DNA from: WHSW01 sp963851045
Lineage (GTDB): Bacteria; Actinomycetota; Thermoleophilia; Solirubrobacterales; 70-9
Direction of reading: 5' to 3'
DNA length: 64,000 bases
Assembly (NCBI GenBank): GCA_963851045.1
Contig: CAWKNC010000002.1
Coordinates: 1,798,001-1,862,000 of the forward strand
Below the pieces are notes generated by a model. The model was not told the origin of the DNA. It was given only the letters and a program-made list of their open reading frames with translations, and made no database searches. The first letter of the stretch is position 1; each line of letters begins with the position of its first letter. Below are positions 26,007-33,844 of this stretch, in pieces. The position numbers and the translations under genes are program-made.

Positions 26007-26975
26007 TCATCGCGACTGCACCCTCGGATCGAGATAGAAATACAGGCAGTCGGCGATCAGGTTCGCGATGATCACCCCGACGGAAAAGACGAGAAACGTC
26101 CCCTGAAGCACGGGGAAGTCCTTGTCGTTGATGGCCGTGAAGCTGAGCTCGCCCAGCCCGGGCCACGAGAAGATCGTCTCGATCGTGATCGCACCGCCGG
26201 CCACCAGCCCGAACTGGATCGCGGCGACGGTCACGAGCGGCAGCAGCGCGTTCGGAACGGCGTGGCTGCGAACGACCCGGTTCCACGGCAGGCCGGTCGC
26301 GCGCTTGACGGTGACGAAGTCCTCTGTGAGCACGTCGACCATCGACGAGCGCATGATCAAGAAGTACTGGCCCAGCAGCATCAGGGTCATCGTCGTCGCC
26401 GGCAGGATCAGGTGGTCGAGGACGTCGGTGACCTCCGCCCACCAGCTGCCAAATTCAACGCCGGGCGACATCTGCAGCCCGGCGGGGAATATCGGTATCC
26501 AGACCGCGAATACCAAGATCAGGATGATCCCGATCCAGTACTCGGGCGCGGCGTAGGTGAACAGGCTGAAGCTGAGCAGGCCGTCGTCGGTCTTCTTGCC
26601 GCGTTTTGTCGCGGCGATCACGCCAAGCCAACTGCCCAGCAACGTCGCTGCCAGCGTGCCCACCCCCACCAGCAGCAGGGTCCAGGGAATCGCGTCCTTG
26701 ATCTCGTCCCAGACCTCCTCGCGCGACCGCTGGCTGACACCCAGATCGAGGGTCAGCGTGTCGCCGACGTAGTCGGCGAACTGTCCGTGAAGCGGCTTGT
26801 CGAGCCCGTAATCGGCTCGCAGCTGCTCGATCTCCGCCGGTGTCGAGCCGGGCAGCCGCGCGAGCTGAGTGGTGGGATCACCGACGAGGCGAAAGAGGAA
26901 GAAGTTGAAGACGATCACGAAGGCGAGCGTGACCAGCGTCGCCGCGACCTTCCCCGCGAGCCAGCGACCCGACAT
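26007..26975 (-). CDS. Oligopeptide ABC transporter permease (DppB/OppB-like)
   Basis: 322 residues. N-terminal helix FVIVFNFFLFRLVGDP, extracytoplasmic domain with LRADYGLDKPLHGQF, and the EAA loop VKRATGLPWNRVVRSHAVPN identify it as the DppB-type subunit. About six membrane helices. ATG 26975 lies two bases after the stop of the substrate-binding protein gene. Confidence 0.93.
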   Translation of the reverse strand: MSGRWLAGKVAATLVTLAFVIVFNFFLFRLVGDPTTQLARLPGSTPAEIEQLRADYGLDKPLHGQFADYVGDTLTLDLGVSQRSREEVWDEIKDAIPWTLLLVGVGTLAATLLGSWLGVIAATKRGKKTDDGLLSFSLFTYAAPEYWIGIILILVFAVWIPIFPAGLQMSPGVEFGSWWAEVTDVLDHLILPATTMTLMLLGQYFLIMRSSMVDVLTEDFVTVKRATGLPWNRVVRSHAVPNALLPLVTVAAIQFGLVAGGAITIETIFSWPGLGELSFTAINDKDFPVLQGTFLVFSVGVIIANLIADCLYFYLDPRVQSR

Positions 26976-26977
26976 GG

Positions 26978-28780
26978 TTACTCGACTATCTCCAGCGGCT
27001 CACGCTCACGACGCCGGCTCTGGCGCATGCCGAGCATCCAGCCGCCGAAGCCGAAGACGAGCGCAGCGACCACCGCGAGGCCGACAGCCTGACCGCCACC
27101 CTCGCCCGAACCGCTCGCGTCGCCGGGCGTGATGCTCAAAAGCGGCTCATATCCGACCTGCTCGCAGATGATGTCCCCCGTGTCGTCGGAAGGGCAGGCG
27201 AGATTGACGTTCTCGATCGTGTCCGTCCGGTAGGCCTGGAGATTGGCGTCGTAGGTGAGGACGACGTAGGCGACGTCGCGCTGGGTGATCGCGACCATCT
27301 CCTGGATGATCGCCTTGCGCTCCTCGATGTCGAACGATCCCGCCTGCTCGGCGAACAGCCGGTCGTACTCGGGGTTCGAATAAAACGAGTCGGAGAGCCC
27401 CCCGATCTCCTTCGTTAAGAAGAGGCTCAGAAGGAAACTCGGGTCGTAGGGATCGCCGCCCCATCCCCAGATGAAGGTGTCGAAGTCCGGCGCCGGCTTG
27501 CCATCGACGAAGCGAACCGTCAGATCGGTGAGCTTGCCGACGCTGACGACCTGCACGTTGAACTGCACGCCGATCGGCGCGGTCTGCTCGGCGACGAGCC
27601 GGGCCGCGCGGATGTTGTACGACGACTCCGAGCGCACGAAGAGGTCGAACTCGAGGCGCACGCCGTCCTTCGAGCGCACACCGTCGTCGCCCATCACCCA
27701 ACCGGCGTCGTCGAGGATCTGGTTGGCGAGGTCGATGTCGACCGGGTAGTCCTCGGCGGGAACCTCGTAAAAGGACTTGTAGAACTCGGGGAGGATCCCG
27801 TGACCCGGAAACGCGGTATCGCGGGCGGCGATCGTGTTGATGCGCTCGCGATCGATCGCATAGGCGATGGCCCGGCGCACATCTACTTCCTGGACCGCGG
27901 GGTTGAACTCCGCGTCGGGGCAGAGATCCTCGGGGCAGAGATTGAAGGCGAGCTCGGTGTAGGAGGGCGAGGCGCTGCTCACCGTCTCGATGTTCGGCTC
28001 CTCGCCGAGGCGCGCGAAGTTGCTCTCTGAGACCTCCATCACCATGTCCACCTCGCCGAGCTGGAGGGCGCGCTCGACCGCATCCTGGGTCCCGTACTTG
28101 ATGTATTGGACCTCGTCGAAGGCGGGGGCGTCGCCGCGGAACTCGGGGTTGCGCTCCATCCGCACGATGCGGCCCCGCTCGTACTCGCTGACCAGATACG
28201 GGCCGCTGCCGACCAGGGGCAGCTCCGGGCGGTAGTTGCCGGTCAGCTCCTTCAGCGGAACCTTGCCCCAGATGTGCTCGGGGAGGATGTAGACGAAGAT
28301 CCCGCCGATGATCCGGGCATCGGGACGGCTGGTCTTGATGATCACCGTCTCGTCATCGGGGGTCGCGATCGACGTGACGTTGCTCGTGTAGTTCGTGAAC
28401 AGCTGCCCCTCCTCGCCGAGGGTCTCAAACGACCACTTCACGTCGGTCGAGGTGATCGGCTCGCCGTCAGACCACTTCGCGTCGGGGTCGAGCTGGAACG
28501 TGATCGTCTTGCGATCCTCCGAGACCTCCCAGCTCTTGGCGATCCCAGGCGCGGGCGACAGGTCCTCCGGGCTGAAGTTCACCAGCAGATCCCAGTTCAG
28601 CGCCCAGATGTTGTACGTCTCCTCATCGAGGCCGACAAACGGGTTGATGTTGGTCGGATCCTGCGCCCAGCCGATGCGAAGAATCGTGTTGTCAGAGCTC
28701 GAGTCGTCCTGTGCCGATGCCGGCAGCGCGACCGCCAGGACGCCGGCGCAGGCCGCGAGTGCGAACAGGATTCGTCTCAT
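26978..28780 (-). CDS. Oligopeptide ABC transporter substrate-binding protein (SBP family 5) with C-terminal membrane anchor
   Basis: 600 residues. A cleavable-type signal (ILFALAACAGVLAVALPASAQ) without a lipobox Cys is followed by a family 5 binding-protein body: WDLLVNFSPEDLSPAPGIAKSWE, ITFQLDPDAKWSDGEPITS, GSGPYLVSEYERGRIV and AVQEVDVRRAIAYAIDRE are all typical. Residues about 560-583 are a hydrophobic helix (VGLAVVAALVFGFGGWMLG) followed by a basic tail, so the protein appears anchored by its C-terminus and not by a lipid. It is the first gene of the transporter and overlaps the LD-carboxypeptidase stop by 4 bp. Ligand unknown; peptides of several residues are usual for the family. Confidence 0.9.
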   Translation of the reverse strand: MRRILFALAACAGVLAVALPASAQDDSSSDNTILRIGWAQDPTNINPFVGLDEETYNIWALNWDLLVNFSPEDLSPAPGIAKSWEVSEDRKTITFQLDPDAKWSDGEPITSTDVKWSFETLGEEGQLFTNYTSNVTSIATPDDETVIIKTSRPDARIIGGIFVYILPEHIWGKVPLKELTGNYRPELPLVGSGPYLVSEYERGRIVRMERNPEFRGDAPAFDEVQYIKYGTQDAVERALQLGEVDMVMEVSESNFARLGEEPNIETVSSASPSYTELAFNLCPEDLCPDAEFNPAVQEVDVRRAIAYAIDRERINTIAARDTAFPGHGILPEFYKSFYEVPAEDYPVDIDLANQILDDAGWVMGDDGVRSKDGVRLEFDLFVRSESSYNIRAARLVAEQTAPIGVQFNVQVVSVGKLTDLTVRFVDGKPAPDFDTFIWGWGGDPYDPSFLLSLFLTKEIGGLSDSFYSNPEYDRLFAEQAGSFDIEERKAIIQEMVAITQRDVAYVVLTYDANLQAYRTDTIENVNLACPSDDTGDIICEQVGYEPLLSITPGDASGSGEGGGQAVGLAVVAALVFGFGGWMLGMRQSRRREREPLEIVE

Positions 28781-29736
28781 ACGACTGCGGCCTCCGTTAC
28801 TTCGAGGGTCTTTGCGTCCGCGTCAAGGCGCACCCTGACGCCCAGCGGCATCGTTGCCATGTGCTTGCCGTGGCCGACGGGCACGTTCGAGATCGCGGGA
28901 ATCCCCAGCGGGGTGATGAGCTCTTCGAGCAGCTCCTCGATCGAGAGCGTGGATTCCGAGCCCTCCGGGATCACCCGTCCCTTCAGCGCGACGTCGGTGC
29001 CGAAGACGAACCCGGCGACGTTGTCGAGCTTGCCGGCGCGGATCAGGTGGTTGAGCAGGGTGTCGATCAGGTACTCGTCGGTGTTCAGGTCCTCGACCAT
29101 CAGCACGCACCCGTCAGTCTGGACCTCAAAGGGCGTGCCAATCGAGGCGCTGAGCAACGTCAAACAGCCGCCGACCAAAGGCGCCTCGGCGCTCCCGGCG
29201 CCGAGGGTGAGGACGTAAGGGTTCTCGGGATCCTCGAAGACGCGACCGAGCGGCTCGGCAACGAACGCGCGGTGAAACCACTCCTTCGTCTCGGGTGTGA
29301 GCTCGTCCTTTCGGCGCGTGAACCGCGAGAAGTTCGGGCCGTAGAAGGTCACCCAGCCGGGGCGCGCCGCGAGGGCGAGATGAAGCGCCGTGATATCGGA
29401 GAAGCCGCAGACGATCCGCGGCTCGCCGACGCCATCCCAATCGATCAAATCGAAAAGACGAGCGCAGCCGTAACCGCCGCAGAGGGTATGGACCATGTCG
29501 ATCCCGGGCTCCGACAGCGCCCACTGCAGATCGGCGGCTCGCTCGGCGTCGGTGCCGGCGAGGTACCCGTGGACCTTGCGCCAGTTCTCGCCGAACACGA
29601 CCTCGTGGCCGCGTGACTCGAAGTAGGCCTTCGCCTGTTCGGCCTCTGAACGGGTTTGCGGGGGGCTTGCCGGGGCCACGACCGCAATCCGCGCACTGTC
29701 GGGCAGAGCCGGCGGCTTGATTCGCTGATCAGCCAT
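28777..29736 (-). CDS. S66 family LD-carboxypeptidase (LdcA/MccF-like)
   Basis: 319 residues, serine peptidase. The nucleophile is expected at Ser113 in VCGFSDITALH, with a Glu in LMVEDLNTDEY and His in VPVGHGKHMATM completing the Ser-Glu-His triad. The substrate-side loop reads CGGYGCARL. LdcA enzymes cut the L-Lys/mDAP-D-Ala bond of murein tetrapeptides, while MccF relatives cleave carboxyamide bonds of peptide-nucleotides. Cytosolic. ATG 29736 overlaps the TetR gene by 8 bp. Sitting beside a peptide importer, it probably trims imported peptides such as recycled muropeptides or related conjugates. Confidence 0.9.
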   Translation of the reverse strand: MADQRIKPPALPDSARIAVVAPASPPQTRSEAEQAKAYFESRGHEVVFGENWRKVHGYLAGTDAERAADLQWALSEPGIDMVHTLCGGYGCARLFDLIDWDGVGEPRIVCGFSDITALHLALAARPGWVTFYGPNFSRFTRRKDELTPETKEWFHRAFVAEPLGRVFEDPENPYVLTLGAGSAEAPLVGGCLTLLSASIGTPFEVQTDGCVLMVEDLNTDEYLIDTLLNHLIRAGKLDNVAGFVFGTDVALKGRVIPEGSESTLSIEELLEELITPLGIPAISNVPVGHGKHMATMPLGVRVRLDADAKTLEVTEAAVV

Positions 29737-30361
29737 CAGCGAGCGCCTCCGCGATCAGCTCACGCGAAGCCCCGACGGAGCCCAGGACGAGCTCGACGTG
29801 TAACTGCGCGACGCGATCCAGCGGGAGTGCCCCTTCCGGGTCGAACCAGAGAGCGACCCCTGTGCACTGAAGGAGGATCGCGTAGGTCGCGACCCGCGGG
29901 TCGGAGCTGTGTAGCGACCCGTCCGCGACGCCGTCGCGAATCTCGCGGCCGAAGACCTCCTCGTAGGCATCGCGCTTGGCGAGCAGGGCGGCTCGCGGGG
30001 TGGCGCTGAGCGCGCGAATCTCGCTGTCGGTCACAAACGCCTCGCGCCGGTGGATGCCATGAAAGACGACGTGCTCACGCACGGCAGCGGCCAGGCGCAG
30101 AGCCGGTCGTTGGTGGCGATTCATCGCGGCCAGCACGCGGTCGGTAAGCCGCTCCATGAAGTCGTCCTGAAGGCCAACCAGGATCGCCTCCTTGCTGGCG
30201 TGCCAGTGGTAGATCGCGGCGGGCTGGACGTTGGCGGCCGCGGCGAGTGCGCGCATCGAGGTCGCGTGGTAGCCGAGCGTCGCAAACAGTTCCACTGCCG
30301 CGCGGTCGATCGCCTCGCGGGTCTCCGCTCGCCGGCGAGGCTGTACCAGCGTCTCAGCCAA
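29729..30361 (-). CDS. TetR-family transcriptional regulator
   Basis: 210 residues from TTG 30361. Residues 12-58 form the TetR helix-turn-helix (AIDRAAVELFATLGYHATSM...AANVQPAAIYHWHASKEAIL). The rest is the helical ligand-binding domain; the ALPLDRVAQLHVELVLGSV ending fits the TetR_C family linked to acyl-CoA metabolism. TTG is chosen by its 8-bp overlap with the Kce-like stop; the reading frame stays open upstream but inside that gene. It is the only regulator in the operon and the natural candidate to bind the CGAACGTTCG palindrome at 32611-32620. Confidence 0.88.
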   Translation of the reverse strand: MAETLVQPRRRAETREAIDRAAVELFATLGYHATSMRALAAAANVQPAAIYHWHASKEAILVGLQDDFMERLTDRVLAAMNRHQRPALRLAAAVREHVVFHGIHRREAFVTDSEIRALSATPRAALLAKRDAYEEVFGREIRDGVADGSLHSSDPRVATYAILLQCTGVALWFDPEGALPLDRVAQLHVELVLGSVGASRELIAEALADG

Positions 30362-31184
30362 GGCGCAGGAGCTCCCGCGTCTGGGCCTGGTCGGCGACCT
30401 CGCGACCGAGATCACGCGCCATCGCGACGGCCATCTCGACAAGTGCCGCGTTCGACGGCGCGAGCTCGCCCTTGGCGATGTAGGCCACGTCCTCGAGACC
30501 GGTGCGGATGCCGGGGGCGCCTTTGAGCAGGGCGAGAGCAAGCATCCGACGATGGCTGCGGCCGATGCAGGTGACGGTCCAGAAGGCGTCATCCGGCAGG
30601 GGCCGCAGCATCGCGTCGAGTGCCTCGGGACTGGCATCGATCCCGCCCGGAACGCCGAAGACCAGGTTGATCCGCAGCGGTCCGTCGAGTACCCCCTGCT
30701 CGACCCAGCGCACAGCGCTGACCACGTGTCCGACGTCAAAGCATTCGACCTCGAGCGCGATCCCCTTCGATCGCGCTCGCTCGACGATCCCGCGCCCCGC
30801 CGGTGGCGGCGTAATGAACGTCTCGTCGCCGAAGTTCATCGAGCCCGACTCGACCCCGGAGATGTCGGGGTTCGCCTCGAGGCCGGTCGTGCGCTCGTCG
30901 ATCGTCATGTCATTGGCGCCGCCCGTTGAGACCATGGTCAGGACGTCGCAGCCGGCGCGGATCCGCTCGATCGCGTCGACAAACAGCTCCGGTCGGCCGC
31001 TTGGCGTTCCGTCGTCCTCGCGCACGTGCAGATGAGCGATGGTGGCCCCCGCAACCGTCGCCTCAATTGTCGACTGGGCGATCTCCTCGGTCGTGTACGG
31101 GATGTTCGGGTTGTTCTCGCGAAAGACGTCGGCACCAGTGATGGCGCAGGTCACGACAACAGGGTTGGAGTCCCAGGCCATCAC
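30354..31184 (-). CDS. kce: Beta-keto acid cleavage enzyme (BKACE, Kce-like)
   Basis: 276 residues, DUF849/BKACE TIM-barrel. Kce converts 3-keto-5-aminohexanoate plus acetyl-CoA to acetoacetate plus 3-aminobutyryl-CoA in lysine fermentation; other members of this large family act on different beta-keto acids. The zinc site is complete: His51 and His53 in AHLHVRE and Glu231 in RTGLEDVA, with the neighbouring Arg227 and Asp232 matching catalytic residues described for Kce. SNAALVEMAVAMA closes the barrel. It overlaps the thioesterase gene by 4 bp and the TetR gene by 8 bp. Because a Kdd-like gene lies two genes upstream, the true Kce activity is favoured over other BKACE chemistry. Confidence 0.85.
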   Translation of the reverse strand: MMAWDSNPVVVTCAITGADVFRENNPNIPYTTEEIAQSTIEATVAGATIAHLHVREDDGTPSGRPELFVDAIERIRAGCDVLTMVSTGGANDMTIDERTTGLEANPDISGVESGSMNFGDETFITPPPAGRGIVERARSKGIALEVECFDVGHVVSAVRWVEQGVLDGPLRINLVFGVPGGIDASPEALDAMLRPLPDDAFWTVTCIGRSHRRMLALALLKGAPGIRTGLEDVAYIAKGELAPSNAALVEMAVAMARDLGREVADQAQTRELLRLG

Positions 31185-31567
31185 GCAACCGCCTTCGCAT
31201 CCTCGAGCGACACCCGCTCGTCCTCGGATATCTCACGAGTGGCCCGCGCGCCAGGATCCCAGAGGACGATCGTGAACTGCGCCTCGATCGCGATGTTTCC
31301 GTCGGCGTCGAGAACGCGCTCGCTCGTCGTGATGCTCTTGTTGCCGATGGCCGCGACCTGACACTCCACCGTGACCGAGTCAGCCGCGGCGATCTCGCGG
31401 TTGAAGCCCACCGAGCAGCGGCCTACGACGTACTCGTCGCGGTGGATCCCGTGAGCGGCCAAGAACGCATCGCGTCCCTCCTCCAAATAGGTGAGCACCA
31501 CCATGTGGTTGACATGGCCGAGCCCGTCGAGGTCGCGCCAGCGCATCTGCACCCGGTGACCGCTCAT
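31181..31567 (-). CDS. Hotdog-fold acyl-CoA thioesterase (4HBT/YbgC-like)
   Basis: 128 residues. The hotdog motif RWRDLDGLGHVNHMVVLTYLEEGRD contains the Asp of 4-hydroxybenzoyl-CoA/YbgC thioesterases and the long central helix; VGRCSVGFNREI and TIVLWDPGAR are the flanking strands. ATG overlaps the Kdd-like stop (ATGA) and its stop overlaps the Kce-like start. In lysine fermenters the enzyme in this size class is Kal, also a hotdog protein, which removes ammonia from 3-aminobutyryl-CoA; the Asp motif here points to thioester hydrolysis, but a lyase role cannot be ruled out from sequence alone. Confidence 0.8.
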   Translation of the reverse strand: MSGHRVQMRWRDLDGLGHVNHMVVLTYLEEGRDAFLAAHGIHRDEYVVGRCSVGFNREIAAADSVTVECQVAAIGNKSITTSERVLDADGNIAIEAQFTIVLWDPGARATREISEDERVSLEDAKAVA

Positions 31568-32607
31568 GCCGCGGCCATTTCTATGCCGAGCCCGTCGCGC
31601 AGCGCTCGCGACCCGCGCACGAGCTCGAGGGCGTAGTCACCGTGGTCGGGCGCGTAGCCGCTGCCGACGATCATGCGCAGCTTGGCGCCAACGCCGTCCG
31701 CGGCGAGTGCCGCAGCGGAGAAGCGTGTGGCCATCGAGAAGAAGAGAACGGTGCCGCCGTCGGCGGTGAGCAGCGCGGCGGCCGACTCACACTCAGGTGC
31801 GTTGACGACGACGATCGTGAGGTCGGCAGGCGTCGCGCACGCGCTGCGCACGGCCGCGAGCGCGGCGAGCGGGTCTCGCAGGTCGGTCGCCACCGCGACG
31901 TCGCACAGGCTGAGCCCTGCGACGGCGTCGAGCGCTTCCTGGTCGACGTCGACGCAGACGAGGGTCGCGCGCGGGCTCACATCGCGAGCCGCGGCAAGGG
32001 CGAGCTTGCCGGCATGGCCCGCGCCGAGCACGCACACCGTCTGCGCGTCGGCGGCGAGCTCGCGCACCTGCGATGCGGCGGCGCAAACGTCGAAGAGCTC
32101 GAGCGCCTTTTCGTCGGGGAGGTCGCCGGGCATCGTGGCCCACCCGGTGCGGTCGAAGAGATACGCCGTGCCGGTGACGTCGACCTGGGCCGAATCGGGG
32201 TCGACGCGGTCGACGGAGTCGAGGCGCAGCGGGATCAGCGTCAGCGACGCGAGACTGGCAACGCGTGTTCCCGTCTCGGGTGGCTCGGTTACACCGCTGC
32301 CGATCCCCGCGACTTGGCCGAGCAGGATCCCGCCGGAATCGGTCTCGGGATTGTGCATCTTTCCCCGGGTCGCGACCACCTCGACGATCAGCTCGGCCAT
32401 CCGCTCCGGATCACCGCCTGCCCGCTCGCGCAGGTCACGATGTGAGGTCGAATCGAGGCAGAGCCGTTCGACGTTGATCTCCACCTCGAAGTCGCGTACC
32501 GGCGCGGAGCTGTCGAGCCTTTGCGCGGGCTGCGGCAACGCGCCGGGGGGCTCGAGTACCCGCCCCGCGCCGAGCCGTCCGGCGATCTCTGCTGTGGCAA
32601 CGCTCAT
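31564..32607 (-). CDS. kdd: L-erythro-3,5-diaminohexanoate dehydrogenase-like protein (Kdd)
   Basis: 347 residues, the length of Kdd. This enzyme oxidatively deaminates 3,5-diaminohexanoate to 5-amino-3-oxohexanoate with NAD(P)+, the step before Kce. A conserved N-terminal ALPQPAQRLD is followed by a large domain containing GKMHNPETDSGGILLGQVAGIG, and the C-terminal half carries the Rossmann motif VCVLGAGHAGKLA (195-203) and VCVDVDQEALD. ATG 32607 is preceded by CGAACGTTCG at four bases and lacks a purine-rich ribosome site, so it may be translated from a very short leader. First gene of the operon. Confidence 0.8.
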   Translation of the reverse strand: MSVATAEIAGRLGAGRVLEPPGALPQPAQRLDSSAPVRDFEVEINVERLCLDSTSHRDLRERAGGDPERMAELIVEVVATRGKMHNPETDSGGILLGQVAGIGSGVTEPPETGTRVASLASLTLIPLRLDSVDRVDPDSAQVDVTGTAYLFDRTGWATMPGDLPDEKALELFDVCAAASQVRELAADAQTVCVLGAGHAGKLALAAARDVSPRATLVCVDVDQEALDAVAGLSLCDVAVATDLRDPLAALAAVRSACATPADLTIVVVNAPECESAAALLTADGGTVLFFSMATRFSAAALAADGVGAKLRMIVGSGYAPDHGDYALELVRGSRALRDGLGIEMAAA

Positions 32608-32764
32608 GAACGAACGTTCGGAAACCTATGGCCCGCGGGATCTCGGGTCAATGGGCTGAAGCGGCCAATCCTGTGCTCGGTCATGCGCCGCACCGGTGCG
32701 TCGGCTCTCTTTGCTCGTCCGCCTCGCGAGGACCACGCGCCCCCTCCCCCTTAGGGTGGCGGCG
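32608..32764. promoter_or_regulatory. Divergent promoter region of the peptide/amino-acid operon and HDAC-like gene
   Basis: 157 bases between two outward-facing genes. It contains the 10-bp palindrome CGAACGTTCG at 32611-32620 next to the operon start, and AGGGTGG about ten bases before the HDAC-like ATG. No RNA structure otherwise recognised. Confidence 0.5.
32611..32620. promoter_or_regulatory. Candidate TetR operator palindrome
   Basis: CGAACGTTCG is a perfect palindrome, the kind of core found in many TetR operators. It begins four bases before the Kdd start codon, so a bound repressor would block the start region. Confidence 0.45.
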
Positions 32765-33841
32765 ATGAGCCCATCGAGTCTCTCGCTTCCGGTCGTGTGG
32801 AGCGACCGCCACCGCGGTCACGAACCGGACGCCGAGATCTGGGTCGGGGTGCGAACGCCAGCGGCCGAGGTGCCAAACCGTGCCGATCGGATTCGCGACG
32901 AACTCACGGCGCGGGGAGCGAGCCTCATCGACGCGGTAGAGCACCCCGACCACGCGCTGCTCGCGGTCCACGACGCCGAGGTGCTCGACTATCTCGCGAC
33001 CGCATGGGATCGATGGCTGGCGGCCGGGCTCCCGCGGGATCCGGGTCAGCACCGCGTCGTCCCATATCTGTTCCCCCTCCCCGGGATGATCACTTCGGTC
33101 GAGCCGGCGCACGCGGCGAACCCGACGGCGCGCGCTGGTCAGTTCGCCTACGACACGATGACGCTGATTGGTCCCGGAACCTGGGAGGCGGTCCGAGCCG
33201 CGGCCGACGCCACGCTCACCGCGGTCGACCTCGTGGCTGGCGGCGAGCGAGTCGCCTACGCCTGCACCCGACCGCCCGGTCACCATGCCTGTCGCGGTGT
33301 GTTCGGCGGCTCCTGTTACCTCAACAACGCCGCGATCGCCGCCGCGGCGCTCTTCGATGCGGTCGACGGCGCAGTCGCCGTACTCGACATCGACGCCCAC
33401 CACGGCAACGGAACCCAGCAGATCTTCTACGACGACCGTGGTGTCCTCACGGGCTCGGTCCACGTCGACCCGGCCGCGGGGTGGTTTCCGCACTTCATCG
33501 GCTTCGAAACCGAGACCGGCGAGGGGCTCGGCGCAGGCGCCAACCGCAACATCTGCCTCACGCCGGGCTCAGGCGACGAGGAGTGGCTCGCCGCAGTCGG
33601 CGAGCTCGCGGGCTGGGCCACCGACGGCGGCGCGCAGGCGCTGGTGATCGCCCTCGGAGTGGACGCCGCTGGCGCTGACCCCGAGAGTCCGCTCGAGGTC
33701 GGTGCCGACGCGTTTCACGAGGCCGGCGGTCGCCTTGCCTCGATCGGTCTGCCGACCGTGATCGTCCAGGAAGGCGGTTACGACCTCGAGACGATCGGCG
33801 GCCTCGTGGCCGCGTTTCTCAGCGGCTTCGAAGCGAGCTGA
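32765..33841 (+). CDS. Histone deacetylase-family amidohydrolase (acetylpolyamine amidohydrolase-like)
   Basis: 358 residues, zinc-dependent deacetylase fold. Catalytic pieces are PPGHHA (His173, His174), LDIDAHHGNG (zinc ligands Asp210 and His212), GVDAAGADP (third ligand Asp299) and EGGYD with the transition-state Tyr. Bacterial members deacetylate acetylpolyamines, acetoin-linked proteins or small amides. ATG 32765 is chosen over an upstream in-frame start by the AGGGTGG ribosome site and the conserved start of the domain (LPVVWSDRHRGHEP). It faces away from the Kdd/Kce operon across a 157-bp region and could supply it with deacetylated amine substrates; this is inference. Confidence 0.88.
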   Translation: MSPSSLSLPVVWSDRHRGHEPDAEIWVGVRTPAAEVPNRADRIRDELTARGASLIDAVEHPDHALLAVHDAEVLDYLATAWDRWLAAGLPRDPGQHRVVPYLFPLPGMITSVEPAHAANPTARAGQFAYDTMTLIGPGTWEAVRAAADATLTAVDLVAGGERVAYACTRPPGHHACRGVFGGSCYLNNAAIAAAALFDAVDGAVAVLDIDAHHGNGTQQIFYDDRGVLTGSVHVDPAAGWFPHFIGFETETGEGLGAGANRNICLTPGSGDEEWLAAVGELAGWATDGGAQALVIALGVDAAGADPESPLEVGADAFHEAGGRLASIGLPTVIVQEGGYDLETIGGLVAAFLSGFEAS

Positions 33842-33844
33842 CGG

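Noticed and set aside
31181..31567. Calling the hotdog gene Kal (3-aminobutyryl-CoA ammonia-lyase)
   Set aside because: Location and fold fit, but the DLDGLGHVNH motif with catalytic-type Asp is that of thioesterases; kept as thioesterase with the alternative noted.
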